64,000 bases of DNA from JACIYW01 sp014359745 (GCA_050433985.1 JBNPWE010000013.1:30644-94643), one strand, 5' to 3'; positions 1 through 9,035 are shown, counted from the stretch's first letter. Numbers and translations are program-made. Notes: generated from the letters alone by a model not told the origin.

Positions 1-1
1 T

Positions 2-670
2 ATCGGCTCTGTCACCAGCGCCGAGGCACTGGTGGCCGACCGGCGCCTGTTGCGGGTGGCGCTGGGGGCGTTCGGGCTGGATGCCGATATCGACAACCGG
101 TTTTTCATCCGCAAGGTGCTGGAGGACGGATCGCTTGACCCCAAGGCGCTGTCGAACCGGCTGGCCGACAAGCGGTATCTGGAATTCTCCAAAGCCTTCG
201 GTTTTGGCGATTTCGCCATTCCGCTGAGCCAGGTCGGGGATTTTGCCGAAAAGACCGCGCTGGCGTTCGAAACCCGCCAGTTCGAGATCGCCGTGGGCGA
301 CAGCGATCAGAACCTGCGCCTTGCCCTGGGGCTGTCGCGCGATCTGGGCGCGATTGCCGCGCGCCCCTCGGCGGATACGACGCTGTGGTTTACCATCCTC
401 GGCTCTCCGCCGCTGCGCCAGGTGTTCGAGACCGCCTTTGGCCTGCCCAAAGGTTTTGGCGCGCTTGATCTTGATCAGCAGGTCGGCATCCTGCGCGACC
501 GCGCCGAACGGGCTTTTGGCGACGATACCGTTGCCCAATTCGCCGATCCCGATCGGATGAACGAACTGACGCGCCGGTTCCTGATCCGCGCCGATCTTCA
601 GGGCGGGTTTTCGGCCACGTCACGGGGCGCGATCGCCCTGCAATTGCTTCAGGCCGGTCAACCCGCGTAG
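2..670 (+). CDS. DUF1217 flagellar-locus protein (5' end cut off)
   Basis: The reading frame is open from the first bases of the window, so the gene is truncated on the left; a GTG at 32 is an in-frame codon, not necessarily the start. The visible 222 residues are mostly helical, with the segment SAEALVADRRLLRVALGAFG followed by FFIRKVLEDG, which I recognise as DUF1217, a family almost always found in alphaproteobacterial flagellar loci. Its function is not established. It precedes the oppositely oriented fliI and belongs to a unit entering from the left. Confidence 0.75.
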   Translation: MGSVTSAEALVADRRLLRVALGAFGLDADIDNRFFIRKVLEDGSLDPKALSNRLADKRYLEFSKAFGFGDFAIPLSQVGDFAEKTALAFETRQFEIAVGDSDQNLRLALGLSRDLGAIAARPSADTTLWFTILGSPPLRQVFETAFGLPKGFGALDLDQQVGILRDRAERAFGDDTVAQFADPDRMNELTRRFLIRADLQGGFSATSRGAIALQLLQAGQPA

Positions 671-792
671 CGCACCGCCTTTGGTCGGGTGGACAATGTC
701 GCCCGGAACCCGAACAGCATCGGGCAACAATGGGAGGGGGGCAGATCCGACCGGCCCGAACCGGAGGGGCCAGATCGGATTGGCCAGATCAC

Positions 793-841
793 TCGGGCAC
801 CGCATCATTTCTCGCCGCATCATTCGGGCACCGCATCATTT
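793..841. repeat. 18-bp direct repeat duplicating the end of fliI
   Basis: TCGGGCACCGCATCATTT occurs at 793-810 and again at 824-841. The right copy encodes the last residues of FliI (the stop is at 820-822); the left copy lies just beyond the stop. This is consistent with a small duplication at the 3' end. The rest of the 671-819 gap shows short GCCAGATC-like repeats and no gene. Confidence 0.7.
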
Positions 842-2169
842 GGTGCAGGTCTTTCATGGCCAGCGTCGCCCAGCTCAAGGCATGTCGCCAGGCGTTGATA
901 GCTTGCGGCGCTGTCTTGGTCTTCCATCCCGGCCAGAAAACCGTCCAGCGCGGGCCACACCCGGATCGCCCGATCGACAAGCGGATCGGACCCGGCCTGA
1001 TACAGCCCCGCCTGCACCATCATCTCTGCCCGTTCATAGGCGCCAAGCAGGCGCCGCGCCTCGGTGATCAGGGCGTTCTGTTCGGGGCTGGCCGCCTGCG
1101 GCAGGCTGCGCGAGACCGACCGCAGAAGATCGATCGCGGGAAAGCGGCCGCGTTCGGCAATCGCCCGATCCATCACCACGTGCCCGTCAAGCACCCCGCG
1201 CAGAATGTCGGCCACCGGTTCCTCCATGTCCGACCCCGCGACCAGCACGGTGAACACCGCGGTGATATCACCCGCCCCCTCGGGGCCCGGCCCGGCCCGT
1301 TCGGCCAGCGACATGATCGCATGGGCGGTGGAGGGCGGATAGCCGCTCAGGGTTGCCCCCTCCCCCCCCGCCAATGCCACCTCGCGGTGCGCCTCGGCAA
1401 AGCGGGTGACCGAATCGGCCAGCAACAGCACCTGAAGGCCCGCATCGCGGAAATGTTCGGCGACGGCCATCGCCGTCCAGGCGGCGCGGCGGCGGATCAA
1501 CGGCGACTGATCCGAGGTCGCCGCGACAACCACCGCGCGCGCCATGCCCCCAGGCCCCAGAACCCCCTCGACAAACTCGCGCAGCTCGCGCCCGCGTTCC
1601 CCGATCAGCGCGATCACCACCACATCGGCCGTGACCCCGCGCGCGAAATTGGCCAGCAGCATGGATTTCCCCACCCCCGACCCGGCGAAAAGGCCGATGC
1701 GTTGCCCGCGCACCAGGGGCAGCAGCGTGTTGAACACCGCAATGCCGGTTTCCAGCCGCGCGCCAAGGCGGCGGCGGGCGGCGGCGGCGGGCGGGGCGGC
1801 GCGCAGGCTGCGCGCCTTTGGGCCGCGCAGCAGCGGCCGACCATCGATCGGGGCGCCGAACGGATCGATCACCCGGCCGATCCAGCCATCATCGGGCGCG
1901 ATGGTCACCGGCCCCAGATGGGTCACCCGGTCACCGATCATCACCCCTTCGGCCGGGCCTTCGGCCAGAACCGTGACCGACAGGCGCGCCATGGCCACGA
2001 TTTCCCCGCCCAGCGCCGCGCCGATGCGCACCCGGTCGCCCAGCGCCGCGCCGCCAAGGCCCGTGACCTGCACCGTGCCCTGCCCCACCTCGGCCACGCG
2101 GCCCACGCGGTGGATCACATCGGTCGCCGACACCTCGGCCAGCAGGGCCGCAAACATCGTATCCGCCAT
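820..2169 (-). CDS. fliI: flagellar export ATPase FliI
   Basis: A 449-residue FliI/YscN-type ATPase that energises the flagellar type III export apparatus at the cytoplasmic face. Walker A GSGVGKS is at about residues 163-169, followed by the conserved GERGRE and the SDQSPLIRR region typical of export ATPases. The frame stays open further upstream, but the start MADTMFAA is chosen because AAAGGAGG lies just before this ATG. It is transcribed away from flgB, with 84 bp between the two starts. Length and motifs are normal for the family. Confidence 0.95.
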   Translation of the reverse strand: MADTMFAALLAEVSATDVIHRVGRVAEVGQGTVQVTGLGGAALGDRVRIGAALGGEIVAMARLSVTVLAEGPAEGVMIGDRVTHLGPVTIAPDDGWIGRVIDPFGAPIDGRPLLRGPKARSLRAAPPAAAARRRLGARLETGIAVFNTLLPLVRGQRIGLFAGSGVGKSMLLANFARGVTADVVVIALIGERGRELREFVEGVLGPGGMARAVVVAATSDQSPLIRRRAAWTAMAVAEHFRDAGLQVLLLADSVTRFAEAHREVALAGGEGATLSGYPPSTAHAIMSLAERAGPGPEGAGDITAVFTVLVAGSDMEEPVADILRGVLDGHVVMDRAIAERGRFPAIDLLRSVSRSLPQAASPEQNALITEARRLLGAYERAEMMVQAGLYQAGSDPLVDRAIRVWPALDGFLAGMEDQDSAASYQRLATCLELGDAGHERPAPNDAVPE

Positions 2170-2253
2170 TCTGGCCTCCTTTTGTTCGTCACTTACCGTT
2201 TCTAAAGGAATCACCCTTAAATCTTGGTGCATGGAATCGAGGGAGAAGCCCCG

Positions 2254-2643
2254 ATGTTTGATCGGTTGGAAATATTTCAGATGGCACAGGCCATGGCGGT
2301 TTACGCCGCGGCCCGCCAGACTGCCGTGGCGGGGAATGTCGCCAATGCCGACACGCCGGGTTACCGGGCGCGCGACGCCGCGCCCTTTGCCCAGACCTAT
2401 GAGTCGATGACTACCGGGGCAGCCGCGATGCGCGCCACCCGCCCCGGCCATGTCGGCGCGGGGCAGGCCGGGCCCGCGATCGGGCTGCGAAATGTGGCCG
2501 GAGAGGCCGCGCCCAACGGCAACTCTGTCTCGCTGGAGACGGAAATGGTGCGCGCCACCGAGGTGCGCAGCCAGCATGAACGCGCGCTGGCCATCTATCG
2601 CAGCGGGCTGCACATCCTGCGCACCACGATCGGGCGGGGCTGA
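2254..2643 (+). CDS. flgB: flagellar proximal rod protein FlgB
   Basis: A 129-residue rod protein with the N-terminal rod signature NVANADTPGYRARD and a C-terminal heptad helix. It assembles in the periplasm as part of the proximal rod. The frame extends upstream through a TTG at 2224, but ATG 2254, preceded by GAGGGAGA, is the better start. It is the first gene of the plus-strand unit flgB-flgC-fliE-fliQ-flgF-flgG-flgA-flgH-fliL-like. The stop overlaps the flgC start as TGATG, indicating translational coupling. Confidence 0.93.
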   Translation: MFDRLEIFQMAQAMAVYAAARQTAVAGNVANADTPGYRARDAAPFAQTYESMTTGAAAMRATRPGHVGAGQAGPAIGLRNVAGEAAPNGNSVSLETEMVRATEVRSQHERALAIYRSGLHILRTTIGRG

Positions 2644-3029
2644 TGGGCAATCTCATGCAAACCCTCATGCTGTCGGCCTCGGGCATGCAGGCGCAAAGCG
2701 GGCGGCTGCGCACCGTTTCGGAAAATATCGCCAATGCCGATACGCCCGGATTTCAGCGCAAGACCGTATCGTTCAAGGAAACGCTTGGCGACACGCCCGG
2801 CCTGGTGCGGCTGGGCGATGTGCGGCTTGACCGCAGCGAACTGACCAGCATCTACGACCCCGGCCACCCGCTGGCCGATGACACTGGCCATTATGATGGA
2901 TCGAATGTCGATCTGGTGGTCGAAATCGCCGACGCGCGCGAAGCACAGCGCAGCTATGAGGCAAATCTGCGCATGTTCGATCAGGCCCGGCAGATGTCGG
3001 CAAGCCTGCTTGACCTGTTGCGCCGTTAA
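2643..3029 (+). CDS. flgC: flagellar rod protein FlgC
   Basis: 128 residues. It has the N-terminal segment MLSASGMQAQSGRLRTVSEN followed by IANADTPGFQRK and the C-terminal helix EAQRSYEANLRMFDQ, both diagnostic of FlgC. It is a proximal rod subunit exported by the flagellar type III system and so has no Sec signal. Its start overlaps the flgB stop (TGATG) and fliE follows after 12 bp. Confidence 0.95.
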   Translation: MGNLMQTLMLSASGMQAQSGRLRTVSENIANADTPGFQRKTVSFKETLGDTPGLVRLGDVRLDRSELTSIYDPGHPLADDTGHYDGSNVDLVVEIADAREAQRSYEANLRMFDQARQMSASLLDLLRR

Positions 3030-3041
3030 AGGAGATCCAGA

Positions 3042-3335
3042 ATGGATATGAAATCAGCCATCGCCGCCCTGTCCTATGCCAATGCCCGCCCCGCCACCGC
3101 GCCAAAGACGCCGGACGGCGGGGATATGGGCAGCGGCTTTGTCGATCTGGCACAGGATTTTGCCGCCACCCTGAAACGGGGTGAGGATACGGCAAAGGCG
3201 TCGATGATCGGCGATGCGGACCCGCATGCGCTGGTTCAGGCGCTGGCGCAAACCGAACTGGCGGTTGAAACCGCCGTCGCGGTGCGCGACCGCGTGGTCG
3301 AGGCGTATCAGGAAATCCTGAGAATGCCGGTCTGA
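3042..3335 (+). CDS. fliE: flagellar hook-basal body protein FliE
   Basis: 97 residues, the usual size for FliE, which joins the MS ring to the rod. The C-terminal half (DPHALVQALAQTELAVETAV followed by RDRVVEAYQEILRMPV) is the conserved helical region. A strong AAAGGAGA ribosome site precedes ATG 3042. It sits between flgC and fliQ, the usual alphaproteobacterial order. Confidence 0.92.
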   Translation: MDMKSAIAALSYANARPATAPKTPDGGDMGSGFVDLAQDFAATLKRGEDTAKASMIGDADPHALVQALAQTELAVETAVAVRDRVVEAYQEILRMPV

Positions 3336-3345
3336 GGCCGCCCCG

Positions 3346-3615
3346 ATGATGAGCGAGGCACAGTTTTTCGACACGCTGCGGCAGGGGCTTTGGGTGGCGG
3401 TGATGATGTCGGCCCCGATGCTTAGCGTCGCCTTGATCGCGGGGCTGGCGGTCGGGCTGTTTCAGGCGCTGACATCGGTGCAGGAACTGACGCTGACCTT
3501 CGTGCCCAAGGTCGCGGCGATGCTTGTGGTGTTCTGGGTCTCGATGAGCTTCATGTCACAAATGCTTGTCGCCTTCTTCAACGATCAGATTATCCCAATG
3601 ATCGCAGGTGGATAG
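3346..3615 (+). CDS. fliQ: flagellar export gate protein FliQ
   Basis: 89 residues with two transmembrane helices separated by a short turn. The sequence GLFQALTSVQELTLTFVPK is the family signature. FliQ forms part of the FliPQR export gate in the MS-ring pore. Its partners fliP, fliR and flhA/flhB are all in this window but in other transcription units. Confidence 0.95.
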   Translation: MMSEAQFFDTLRQGLWVAVMMSAPMLSVALIAGLAVGLFQALTSVQELTLTFVPKVAAMLVVFWVSMSFMSQMLVAFFNDQIIPMIAGG

Positions 3616-3617
3616 CC

Positions 3618-4334
3618 ATGGATAATGCCAACTATGTCGGCCTGACCAGACAATCGGGCCTGATGCGGGAAATGCAGGCGGTGGCGCATAACATCGCCAA
3701 CATCTCCACCACCGGCTTCCGCAAGGAGGGGGTGACGTTCGCCGAATTTGTCGTCGCCCCAACGGGCAGCGGCCCGTCGCTGTCGATGGCGCGCGCCGAT
3801 GTGCGCCACATCAGCGACATGCAGGGCGCCCTGACGCGCACCGGCGGCACCTTTGATTTCGCGATCGAGGGAGAGGGGTATTTCCAGATCCAGACCCCCG
3901 GCGGCCTGCGCCTGACCCGCGCGGGCAGCTTTACGCCCGATGCCGCAGGCAATCTTGCAACCCCCGACGGGCATCTGCTGCTCGATAGCGGCGGCGCCCC
4001 GGTGTTTGGACCGCCCGACGCCACCGCGATCACCCTGTCGCCCGACGGCACGCTGTCCGCCAATGGCCGCCCGGTGGCGCAGATCGGCCTTGTGGTTCCG
4101 ACCGATCCAAATGGCCTGCAACGCGAGGCGGGCGTGATGTTTCGCGCCGATGCCGGGGTGGAACCGGTGGAAGATGGCAAGATCGCGCAGGGGTTTCTGG
4201 AAGCCTCCAACGTCTCTGCCATCGCGGAAATCACCCGGATGATCGAGGTGCAGCGCGCCTATGAACTGGGCCAGACCTTTCTTGACCGTGAGGATGAACG
4301 CATACGCGGCGTCATCCAGACCCTTGGACGATAG
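3618..4334 (+). CDS. flgF: flagellar proximal rod protein FlgF
   Basis: 238 residues of the FlgF/FlgG rod family: N-terminal LMREMQAVAHNIANISTTGF, a central FDFAIEGEGYFQIQTPGG segment and a C-terminal MIEVQRAYELGQ helix. It is shorter than FlgG and directly precedes it, as FlgF does in most operons. Start is ATG 3618, 3 bp after the fliQ stop. Exported by the flagellar type III route. Confidence 0.93.
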   Translation: MDNANYVGLTRQSGLMREMQAVAHNIANISTTGFRKEGVTFAEFVVAPTGSGPSLSMARADVRHISDMQGALTRTGGTFDFAIEGEGYFQIQTPGGLRLTRAGSFTPDAAGNLATPDGHLLLDSGGAPVFGPPDATAITLSPDGTLSANGRPVAQIGLVVPTDPNGLQREAGVMFRADAGVEPVEDGKIAQGFLEASNVSAIAEITRMIEVQRAYELGQTFLDREDERIRGVIQTLGR

Positions 4335-4342
4335 GAGAAGCC

Positions 4343-5128
4343 ATGCGCGCCCTTGAAATAGCCGCCACCGGTATGAGCGCCCAGCAGATGCGGGTCGAGG
4401 TGGTGTCGAACAACCTCGCCAACATGAACACCACCGGCTACAACGCCCGGCGCGCCGAATTCGCCGATCTGCATTATCAGCAGGCCACCCGCGCGGGCAC
4501 GATCAGCGCCGCCGACGGCACGGTGCTGCCCACCGGGGTGCAACTGGGGTTGGGGGTGCGGCCAACCGCGATCAGCGTGATCCTTGCGCAGGGCGTATCC
4601 AGTGCGACGGGCAGCGATCTTGATCTGGCGATCGAGGGCAAGGGATACTTGGAGGTGACGCTGCCCTCGGGCCTGTCGGGGTATACCCGCGACGGCGGCC
4701 TGAAACGCAGCCCTGACGGGCTTATCGTCACCTCGGACGGGTATGAGGTGGTGCCGGGCATCACCATCCCCGAAGACGCCAGAAGCATCTCGATCAATGC
4801 CGATGGCGAGGTGTTCGCGTTTTTCAGCGATCAGGTCGATCCACAGCAGCTTGGCCAGTTCACCCTTGCCACCTTTACCAACGAAAAGGGGCTGGAGGCG
4901 ATGGGATCGAACCTGTTTCTGGAAACCGGCGCCTCGGGGCCCGCAATCGTGGGCGATCCGGGCGAGGATGGGCGCGGCACCCTGCGACAGGGCTATCTTG
5001 AAGAAAGCTCGGTCGATGCGGTGCGCGAGGTGACCGAACTGATCGAGGCGCAGCGCGGCTATGAAATGAACGCCAAGGTGATCACCGCCGCCGACCAGAT
5101 GCTCGGCGCAACCACGCAGATCCGGTGA
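4343..5128 (+). CDS. flgG: flagellar distal rod protein FlgG
   Basis: 261 residues, the standard FlgG length. Signatures include RALEIAATGMSAQQMRVEVV, NNLANMNTTGYNARRAEF, the LDLAIEGKGYLEV core and the C-terminal LIEAQRGYEMNAKVI helix. AGGAGAAGCC lies before ATG 4343. It forms the distal rod between FlgF and the hook. Its stop overlaps the flgA start (TGATG). Confidence 0.95.
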   Translation: MRALEIAATGMSAQQMRVEVVSNNLANMNTTGYNARRAEFADLHYQQATRAGTISAADGTVLPTGVQLGLGVRPTAISVILAQGVSSATGSDLDLAIEGKGYLEVTLPSGLSGYTRDGGLKRSPDGLIVTSDGYEVVPGITIPEDARSISINADGEVFAFFSDQVDPQQLGQFTLATFTNEKGLEAMGSNLFLETGASGPAIVGDPGEDGRGTLRQGYLEESSVDAVREVTELIEAQRGYEMNAKVITAADQMLGATTQIR

Positions 5129-5562
5129 TGCGCGCCCTCGCCATATGCCTTGCACTGCTGCCCGCCGCCGCCCTGGGGGAAAGCCTTGTCGCGCTGCGCA
5201 CCATGCCCGCGGGCACGGTGATCGGGCCGGGCGATGTGGGTATCGCTGCCGAAGACCATCCCGGCGCGGTTGCCACGGCCGCCGCCGCGATCGGACAAGA
5301 GGCGCGCGTTGCCCTTTATGCGGGCCGCCCGGTTCTGGCCCAGAACATCGGCCCGCCCGCCATCGTCGATCGCAATCAGATGGTGATGCTGGTCTATCAG
5401 CGCGGGCCACTGACCATCGTCGCCGATGGCCGCGCGCTTGGCCGGGGGGCGGCGGGGGATATGGTGCGGGTCATGAACCTGGGATCGCGCAACACCGTCA
5501 GCGGGGTGATCCTGCCCGACGGAACCATCCATGTCGCCACCACCGCACTTGCCCAACCCTGA
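5128..5562 (+). CDS. flgA: flagellar P-ring chaperone FlgA
   Basis: 144 residues with a short Sec signal peptide (RALAICLALLPAAALG) and one SAF-like domain (LRTMPAGTVIGPGDV, then YAGRPVLAQNIGPP), matching the short form of FlgA, the periplasmic assembly factor for the P ring. ATG 5128 overlaps the flgG stop; a GTG one codon upstream is an alternative start. flgI, the P-ring gene, is not in the window. Confidence 0.9.
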   Translation: MRALAICLALLPAAALGESLVALRTMPAGTVIGPGDVGIAAEDHPGAVATAAAAIGQEARVALYAGRPVLAQNIGPPAIVDRNQMVMLVYQRGPLTIVADGRALGRGAAGDMVRVMNLGSRNTVSGVILPDGTIHVATTALAQP

Positions 5563-5572
5563 AAGGTTTGCC

Positions 5573-6298
5573 ATGCGCCTGATTGTCTGCCTTTGCGCCG
5601 TTTCGCTGATCACCGGCTGCGACCGCCTTGCGCATGTCGGCCGGGCCCCGGATTTCAATCCGGTCGAGGGGTCGCCCCCCCACAGTGCGATGTATTCCCT
5701 GCCCCTGCCCATGGTGACGGACCGCCGCAAGCCGGTGGATCAGGCCTCGCTCTGGTCGTCCAACCAGCGGTCGCTTCTGGGGGACCGGCGCGCGCAGCAC
5801 CGCGGTGACATCCTGACCGTGGTGATCGAGATCGACGATCGGGCGGAAATTTCCAACGCCACCGACCGCAATCGTTCGGCATCCGAAACAGCGGGGGTGC
5901 CGAACTTTCTGGGCCTGCCCCAACGTATCGACCGCAAGCTGCCGCAAGGCGCCAGCCTTGCCAGTGCGATCGAAACCAGCTCTGACAGCGCCTATTCGGG
6001 CGACGGATCGGTGAAACGCAACGAAAAACTGACCCTGCGCGTGGCCGTCACGGTGGTCGAGGATCTGCCGAACGGGGTGCTGCGCATCGAAGGTTCGCAA
6101 GAGGTGCGGGTCAATTTCGAACTGCGCGAATTGCTGGTGGATGGCTATGTGCGCCCGCAAGATATCTCGCGCCAGAACGAGATTACCTATGACAAGATCG
6201 CCGGGGCCCGAATTTCATATGGTGGGCGCGGCCAGATCACCGACGTCCAGCAGCCCCGCTATGGCCAACAGATCACCGATATCCTGTGGCCGTTCTGA
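5573..6298 (+). CDS. flgH: flagellar L-ring lipoprotein FlgH
   Basis: 241 residues beginning MRLIVCLCAVSLITGCDRL, a lipoprotein signal with lipobox ITGC. The FlgH core is seen in SLWSSNQRSLLGDRRAQHRG, DILTVVIEIDDRAEISN and the C-terminal ISRQNEITYDKIAGARISYG. It forms the outer-membrane L ring around the rod. The frame is open upstream to 5531, but AAAGG precedes ATG 5573 and the lipoprotein leader fixes the start. Confidence 0.95.
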   Translation: MRLIVCLCAVSLITGCDRLAHVGRAPDFNPVEGSPPHSAMYSLPLPMVTDRRKPVDQASLWSSNQRSLLGDRRAQHRGDILTVVIEIDDRAEISNATDRNRSASETAGVPNFLGLPQRIDRKLPQGASLASAIETSSDSAYSGDGSVKRNEKLTLRVAVTVVEDLPNGVLRIEGSQEVRVNFELRELLVDGYVRPQDISRQNEITYDKIAGARISYGGRGQITDVQQPRYGQQITDILWPF

Positions 6299-6321
6299 CC
6301 CACGTTCACACGAGGCCCCCG

Positions 6322-6807
6322 ATGCGCAAACTGTTACCCCTGCTTCTTGCTGTCATCGGCCTGGCAATGGGCGTTGGGGGCGGGCTTGCGCTGCGGCCAC
6401 CGGTCGAACCCGCGGGCGAGGCCCCCGAAACCGAACCCGCGCATGAGGTATCGGCCCCAGCCAGGGAACCGGCGCCCGGAACAGAATATGATTACGTCCA
6501 GATCAACAACCAGTTCGTGGTGCCCGTCGTCAAAGAGGGATCCGTCGCGGCGCTGGTCATCCTGTCGCTCAGCCTCGAGATCACCAAGGGCAGCCGCGAG
6601 ACGGTCTATGCCCGCGAACCCAAATTGCGGGACGGATTGTTGCAGGTGCTGTTCGACCACGCCAACGCGGGCGGATTTGACAACGATTTCATCGCCCCCA
6701 CCCGGATCGCCGCGCTGCGCACAGCCTTGCGGGAACAGGCGGCATCGGTGCTTGGCCCGATTCTGCGCGGGGTGCTGATCCAGGATATCGTCCGCCAGGA
6801 CAACTGA
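6322..6807 (+). CDS. FliL-like flagellar basal-body protein (paralogue 1)
   Basis: 161 residues with an N-terminal membrane anchor (LLPLLLAVIGLAMGVGGGLA), a Pro/Glu-rich linker and a globular domain with YDYVQINNQFVVPVV and VLFDHANAGGFDNDF, ending VLIQDIVRQDN. Overall this resembles FliL-family proteins, which sit by the stator and MS ring. A canonical fliL lies at 16499-16981, so this is a divergent paralogue. It is the last gene of the flgB unit. Family placement is from layout and end motif; exact role unknown. Confidence 0.65.
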   Translation: MRKLLPLLLAVIGLAMGVGGGLALRPPVEPAGEAPETEPAHEVSAPAREPAPGTEYDYVQINNQFVVPVVKEGSVAALVILSLSLEITKGSRETVYAREPKLRDGLLQVLFDHANAGGFDNDFIAPTRIAALRTALREQAASVLGPILRGVLIQDIVRQDN

Positions 6808-6816
6808 CGCGGCAGC

Positions 6817-6858
6817 GCCACCTCATCACCGCCACCTCATCACCGCCACCTCATCACC
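6817..6858. repeat. three perfect 14-bp tandem repeats
   Basis: GCCACCTCATCACC occurs three times head to tail at 6817-6830, 6831-6844 and 6845-6858, between the convergent fliL-like gene and the minus-strand FliJ-like gene. The last copy contains the stop codon of the minus-strand gene (6854-6856). Confidence 0.9.
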
Positions 6859-7180
6859 GGCGGCGGCGCGCGCCTGCGGACAGTTTTGCCAACACATCGG
6901 CCCGGCCCACCGCGCGCGCCGCCGCATCGCGCGCCTCCAGCCAAAGCGCCGTCTCGCGGGCCAGTGCCGCGTTCAGCCCGGCCCTGTGCACCGCGCGCCA
7001 TTCATCGTGCCGGGCCCTGAAACGCGGGTCGGCGATGTCGCCCGCCTGCCGCGCGCCATCATGCGCTGCCAGATCCCGCAGCACGACCTCGCGCGCGGCC
7101 GCAGCCTTGGCCAGCGTGGCCAGTTCCGCCTCGCGCACCAGCGCCGCAAGCCGCGCCAGGGCGGCCAGACGCGCGCTCAC
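6854..7180 (-). CDS. small coiled-coil protein at the flhB end, possibly FliJ-like
   Basis: 108 residues, Ala/Arg/Glu rich and almost entirely helical (LAALARLAALVREAELATLA), with no signal or membrane segment. It overlaps the flhB stop by 4 bp and is the last gene of the minus-strand flagellar run. Size, charge and position next to export genes suggest a FliJ-type export chaperone, but there is no diagnostic motif, so this is inference. Start is ATG at 7180. Confidence 0.5.
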   Translation of the reverse strand: MSARLAALARLAALVREAELATLAKAAAAREVVLRDLAAHDGARQAGDIADPRFRARHDEWRAVHRAGLNAALARETALWLEARDAAARAVGRADVLAKLSAGARRRR

Positions 7181-8265
7181 CAGCCGCGCCTTTCGCGGGC
7201 GCGGGCGCGCATCGCCTCGGCAAAGCGGATCGCGGCGGCGACTGCGCGGTACTGATCACGGCCAATTTCCTGCCCGACCTCGACAGTGGCATAAAGCGCG
7301 CGCGCGGTCGGCGGATCGGATCGCAGCGGTATCCCGGCCTCGGCCGCCATCTCGCGGATACGCGCGGCAATCTCGTCCACCCCCTTTGCCACGCAGACCG
7401 GCGCGCCGCGATCGGCCCGCGTCCATTTCAACGCCACCGCATAATGGGTCGGGTTGACGATCACCACGTCGGCCTTCGGCACATCGGCCAGCATCCGGTT
7501 GGTTGCGATGTCATAGCCCCGCTGCCGACGCTGCTGTTTGACATGCGGATCCCCTTCGGAATTCTTCATCTCATCGGTCATTTCCTTGCGGGTCATGCGG
7601 TTCTTGCGCAGGTGCTGATGGTACTGCCACAGATAATCCACCGCCCCGATCGCCAGCGCCACGGCCAGCATGATGGCCAGAAACTCCAGCAGCAATTGCA
7701 GTAAAAGCGCGGTTACCATCACCGGCGACAGCGCAAGCGCACCCAGGATCAGCGGCAACCTGCTTATGAAAAACAGCCAAAGTATCCCGGAAATGACCAC
7801 CAGTTTGACGAAACTCTTGCCAAATTCAAACAATCCGTCGCGCCCGAACTTGTTCTTGGCATTGGCCAGAACCGACACCCGCGACAGCTTTGGTTCCAGT
7901 TTTTCCGGGGCAAAAACCAGCGCCCGCTGCGCGACAATCGTCAGGAACACCGCCAGCATCGGGATCAGGAACCACGGCGCGCCAGCCAGGGCCAGGCCAG
8001 AAAACACCCCCCCGGAAACGGCGGCCCCGCCGCCCAGCATCTGCGGCGCCAGACGATCGGCCTGGCCAAGCAGAACCGCCAATGTCTCGCCGATCCCTTG
8101 CAGCGATGCCGCCCCGATCGTCACCCCCGTGATCACCATTCCCGCATAGCCCGCGGCGGTCGCCAGTTCGGTGGAACGGACCAGTTCGCCGCGTTTGCGC
8201 GCCTCCTCCAGCTTGTGGGGGGTGGCCTCAAAGATCTTTTCGGCGCTGTCATCGTCGTCGTTCAT
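7177..8265 (-). CDS. flhB: flagellar export switch protein FlhB
   Basis: 362 residues. N-terminal EKIFEATPHKLEEARKRG and four membrane segments are followed by the cytoplasmic domain with the self-cleavage motif NPTHY at about 271-275, which marks an export-specificity switch. FlhB sits next to the FliPQR gate in the inner membrane. The frame is open further upstream, but the start at 8265 (MNDDDDSAEK) gives an ATGA overlap with fliR and the usual N-terminus. Confidence 0.96.
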   Translation of the reverse strand: MNDDDDSAEKIFEATPHKLEEARKRGELVRSTELATAAGYAGMVITGVTIGAASLQGIGETLAVLLGQADRLAPQMLGGGAAVSGGVFSGLALAGAPWFLIPMLAVFLTIVAQRALVFAPEKLEPKLSRVSVLANAKNKFGRDGLFEFGKSFVKLVVISGILWLFFISRLPLILGALALSPVMVTALLLQLLLEFLAIMLAVALAIGAVDYLWQYHQHLRKNRMTRKEMTDEMKNSEGDPHVKQQRRQRGYDIATNRMLADVPKADVVIVNPTHYAVALKWTRADRGAPVCVAKGVDEIAARIREMAAEAGIPLRSDPPTARALYATVEVGQEIGRDQYRAVAAAIRFAEAMRARARERRGW

Positions 8266-9035
8266 GGGCCGACCCGGAACGGATCGGCAAGAAACAGATC
8301 GAACGCCTGCATCCAGACCGCAAGCACCACAGGCACCGACAGAAACAGCATCGCAAGCCCCCCCGCCGTCAATGCCGGCGCGCCGACAAAGGCCACCATA
8401 AGCTGCGGCATCGCCCGGTTGATCACCCCAAGCGCCACGTTGTAGATCAGCGAGGCGATCGTGAACGGCGCCGCAAGGCTGAACGCCAGCGCAAAGGCCC
8501 GCGTGACCTGCATCAGCCCCCAATCGGCCAGCATCGCGGCCGGGGCAAACACACCCGCGGGCAACACCTCATAAGACAGGATCAGCGCCGATGCGACGCG
8601 CACATGCAGCCCCGCCATGACCGCCAGCGCCAGCCCGCCCATCAGCAGCACCTGCGCCATGGCCGGTTGCGGATCAACCCCCGCCCCGCCAAAGAATTGG
8701 GAAAGCGAACTGGCCTGCGCCGCCATCGTGCCCGCAATCTGCAAGGCCATCACGAAGATCCGCAACCCCATGCCAAGCACCAGCCCCGCCATCACCTCGG
8801 TCGCCAGAAGCTGCATCGGCGCGCGCGCCACAAGCGGCGCAATCGCGGGGGCGACCGCGGGCGCGACAATCAAGGTAAACGCAACGGTCAGCCCCAGACG
8901 CACCCGCATCGGCACCGATTGCTCGCCAAAGGCGGGCACCAGGGCCATCGCCGCCCCCACCCGCAGAAACACGACAAAGCCCAGCGCAAGCCCCTCGCGC
9001 ACCAATTCCATGATGGCGGCCAGCGCGCCGGTCAT
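8262..9035 (-). CDS. fliR: flagellar export gate protein FliR
   Basis: 257 residues with about six membrane helices and the FliR signatures FLRVGAAMALVPAFGEQSVP and GLALAVMAGLHV. It completes the FliP-FliQ-FliR gate. Stop and start overlap its neighbours flhB and flhA by 4 bp each, giving the tightly coupled order flhA-fliR-flhB. Confidence 0.94.
   Translation of the reverse strand: MTGALAAIMELVREGLALGFVVFLRVGAAMALVPAFGEQSVPMRVRLGLTVAFTLIVAPAVAPAIAPLVARAPMQLLATEVMAGLVLGMGLRIFVMALQIAGTMAAQASSLSQFFGGAGVDPQPAMAQVLLMGGLALAVMAGLHVRVASALILSYEVLPAGVFAPAAMLADWGLMQVTRAFALAFSLAAPFTIASLIYNVALGVINRAMPQLMVAFVGAPALTAGGLAMLFLSVPVVLAVWMQAFDLFLADPFRVGP

Noticed and set aside
730..2205. 491-codon plus-strand open frame across fliI
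   Set aside because: It is antisense to fliI, has His/Arg/Gly-rich composition typical of a GC-rich shadow frame and no domain; fliI on the minus strand is certain.
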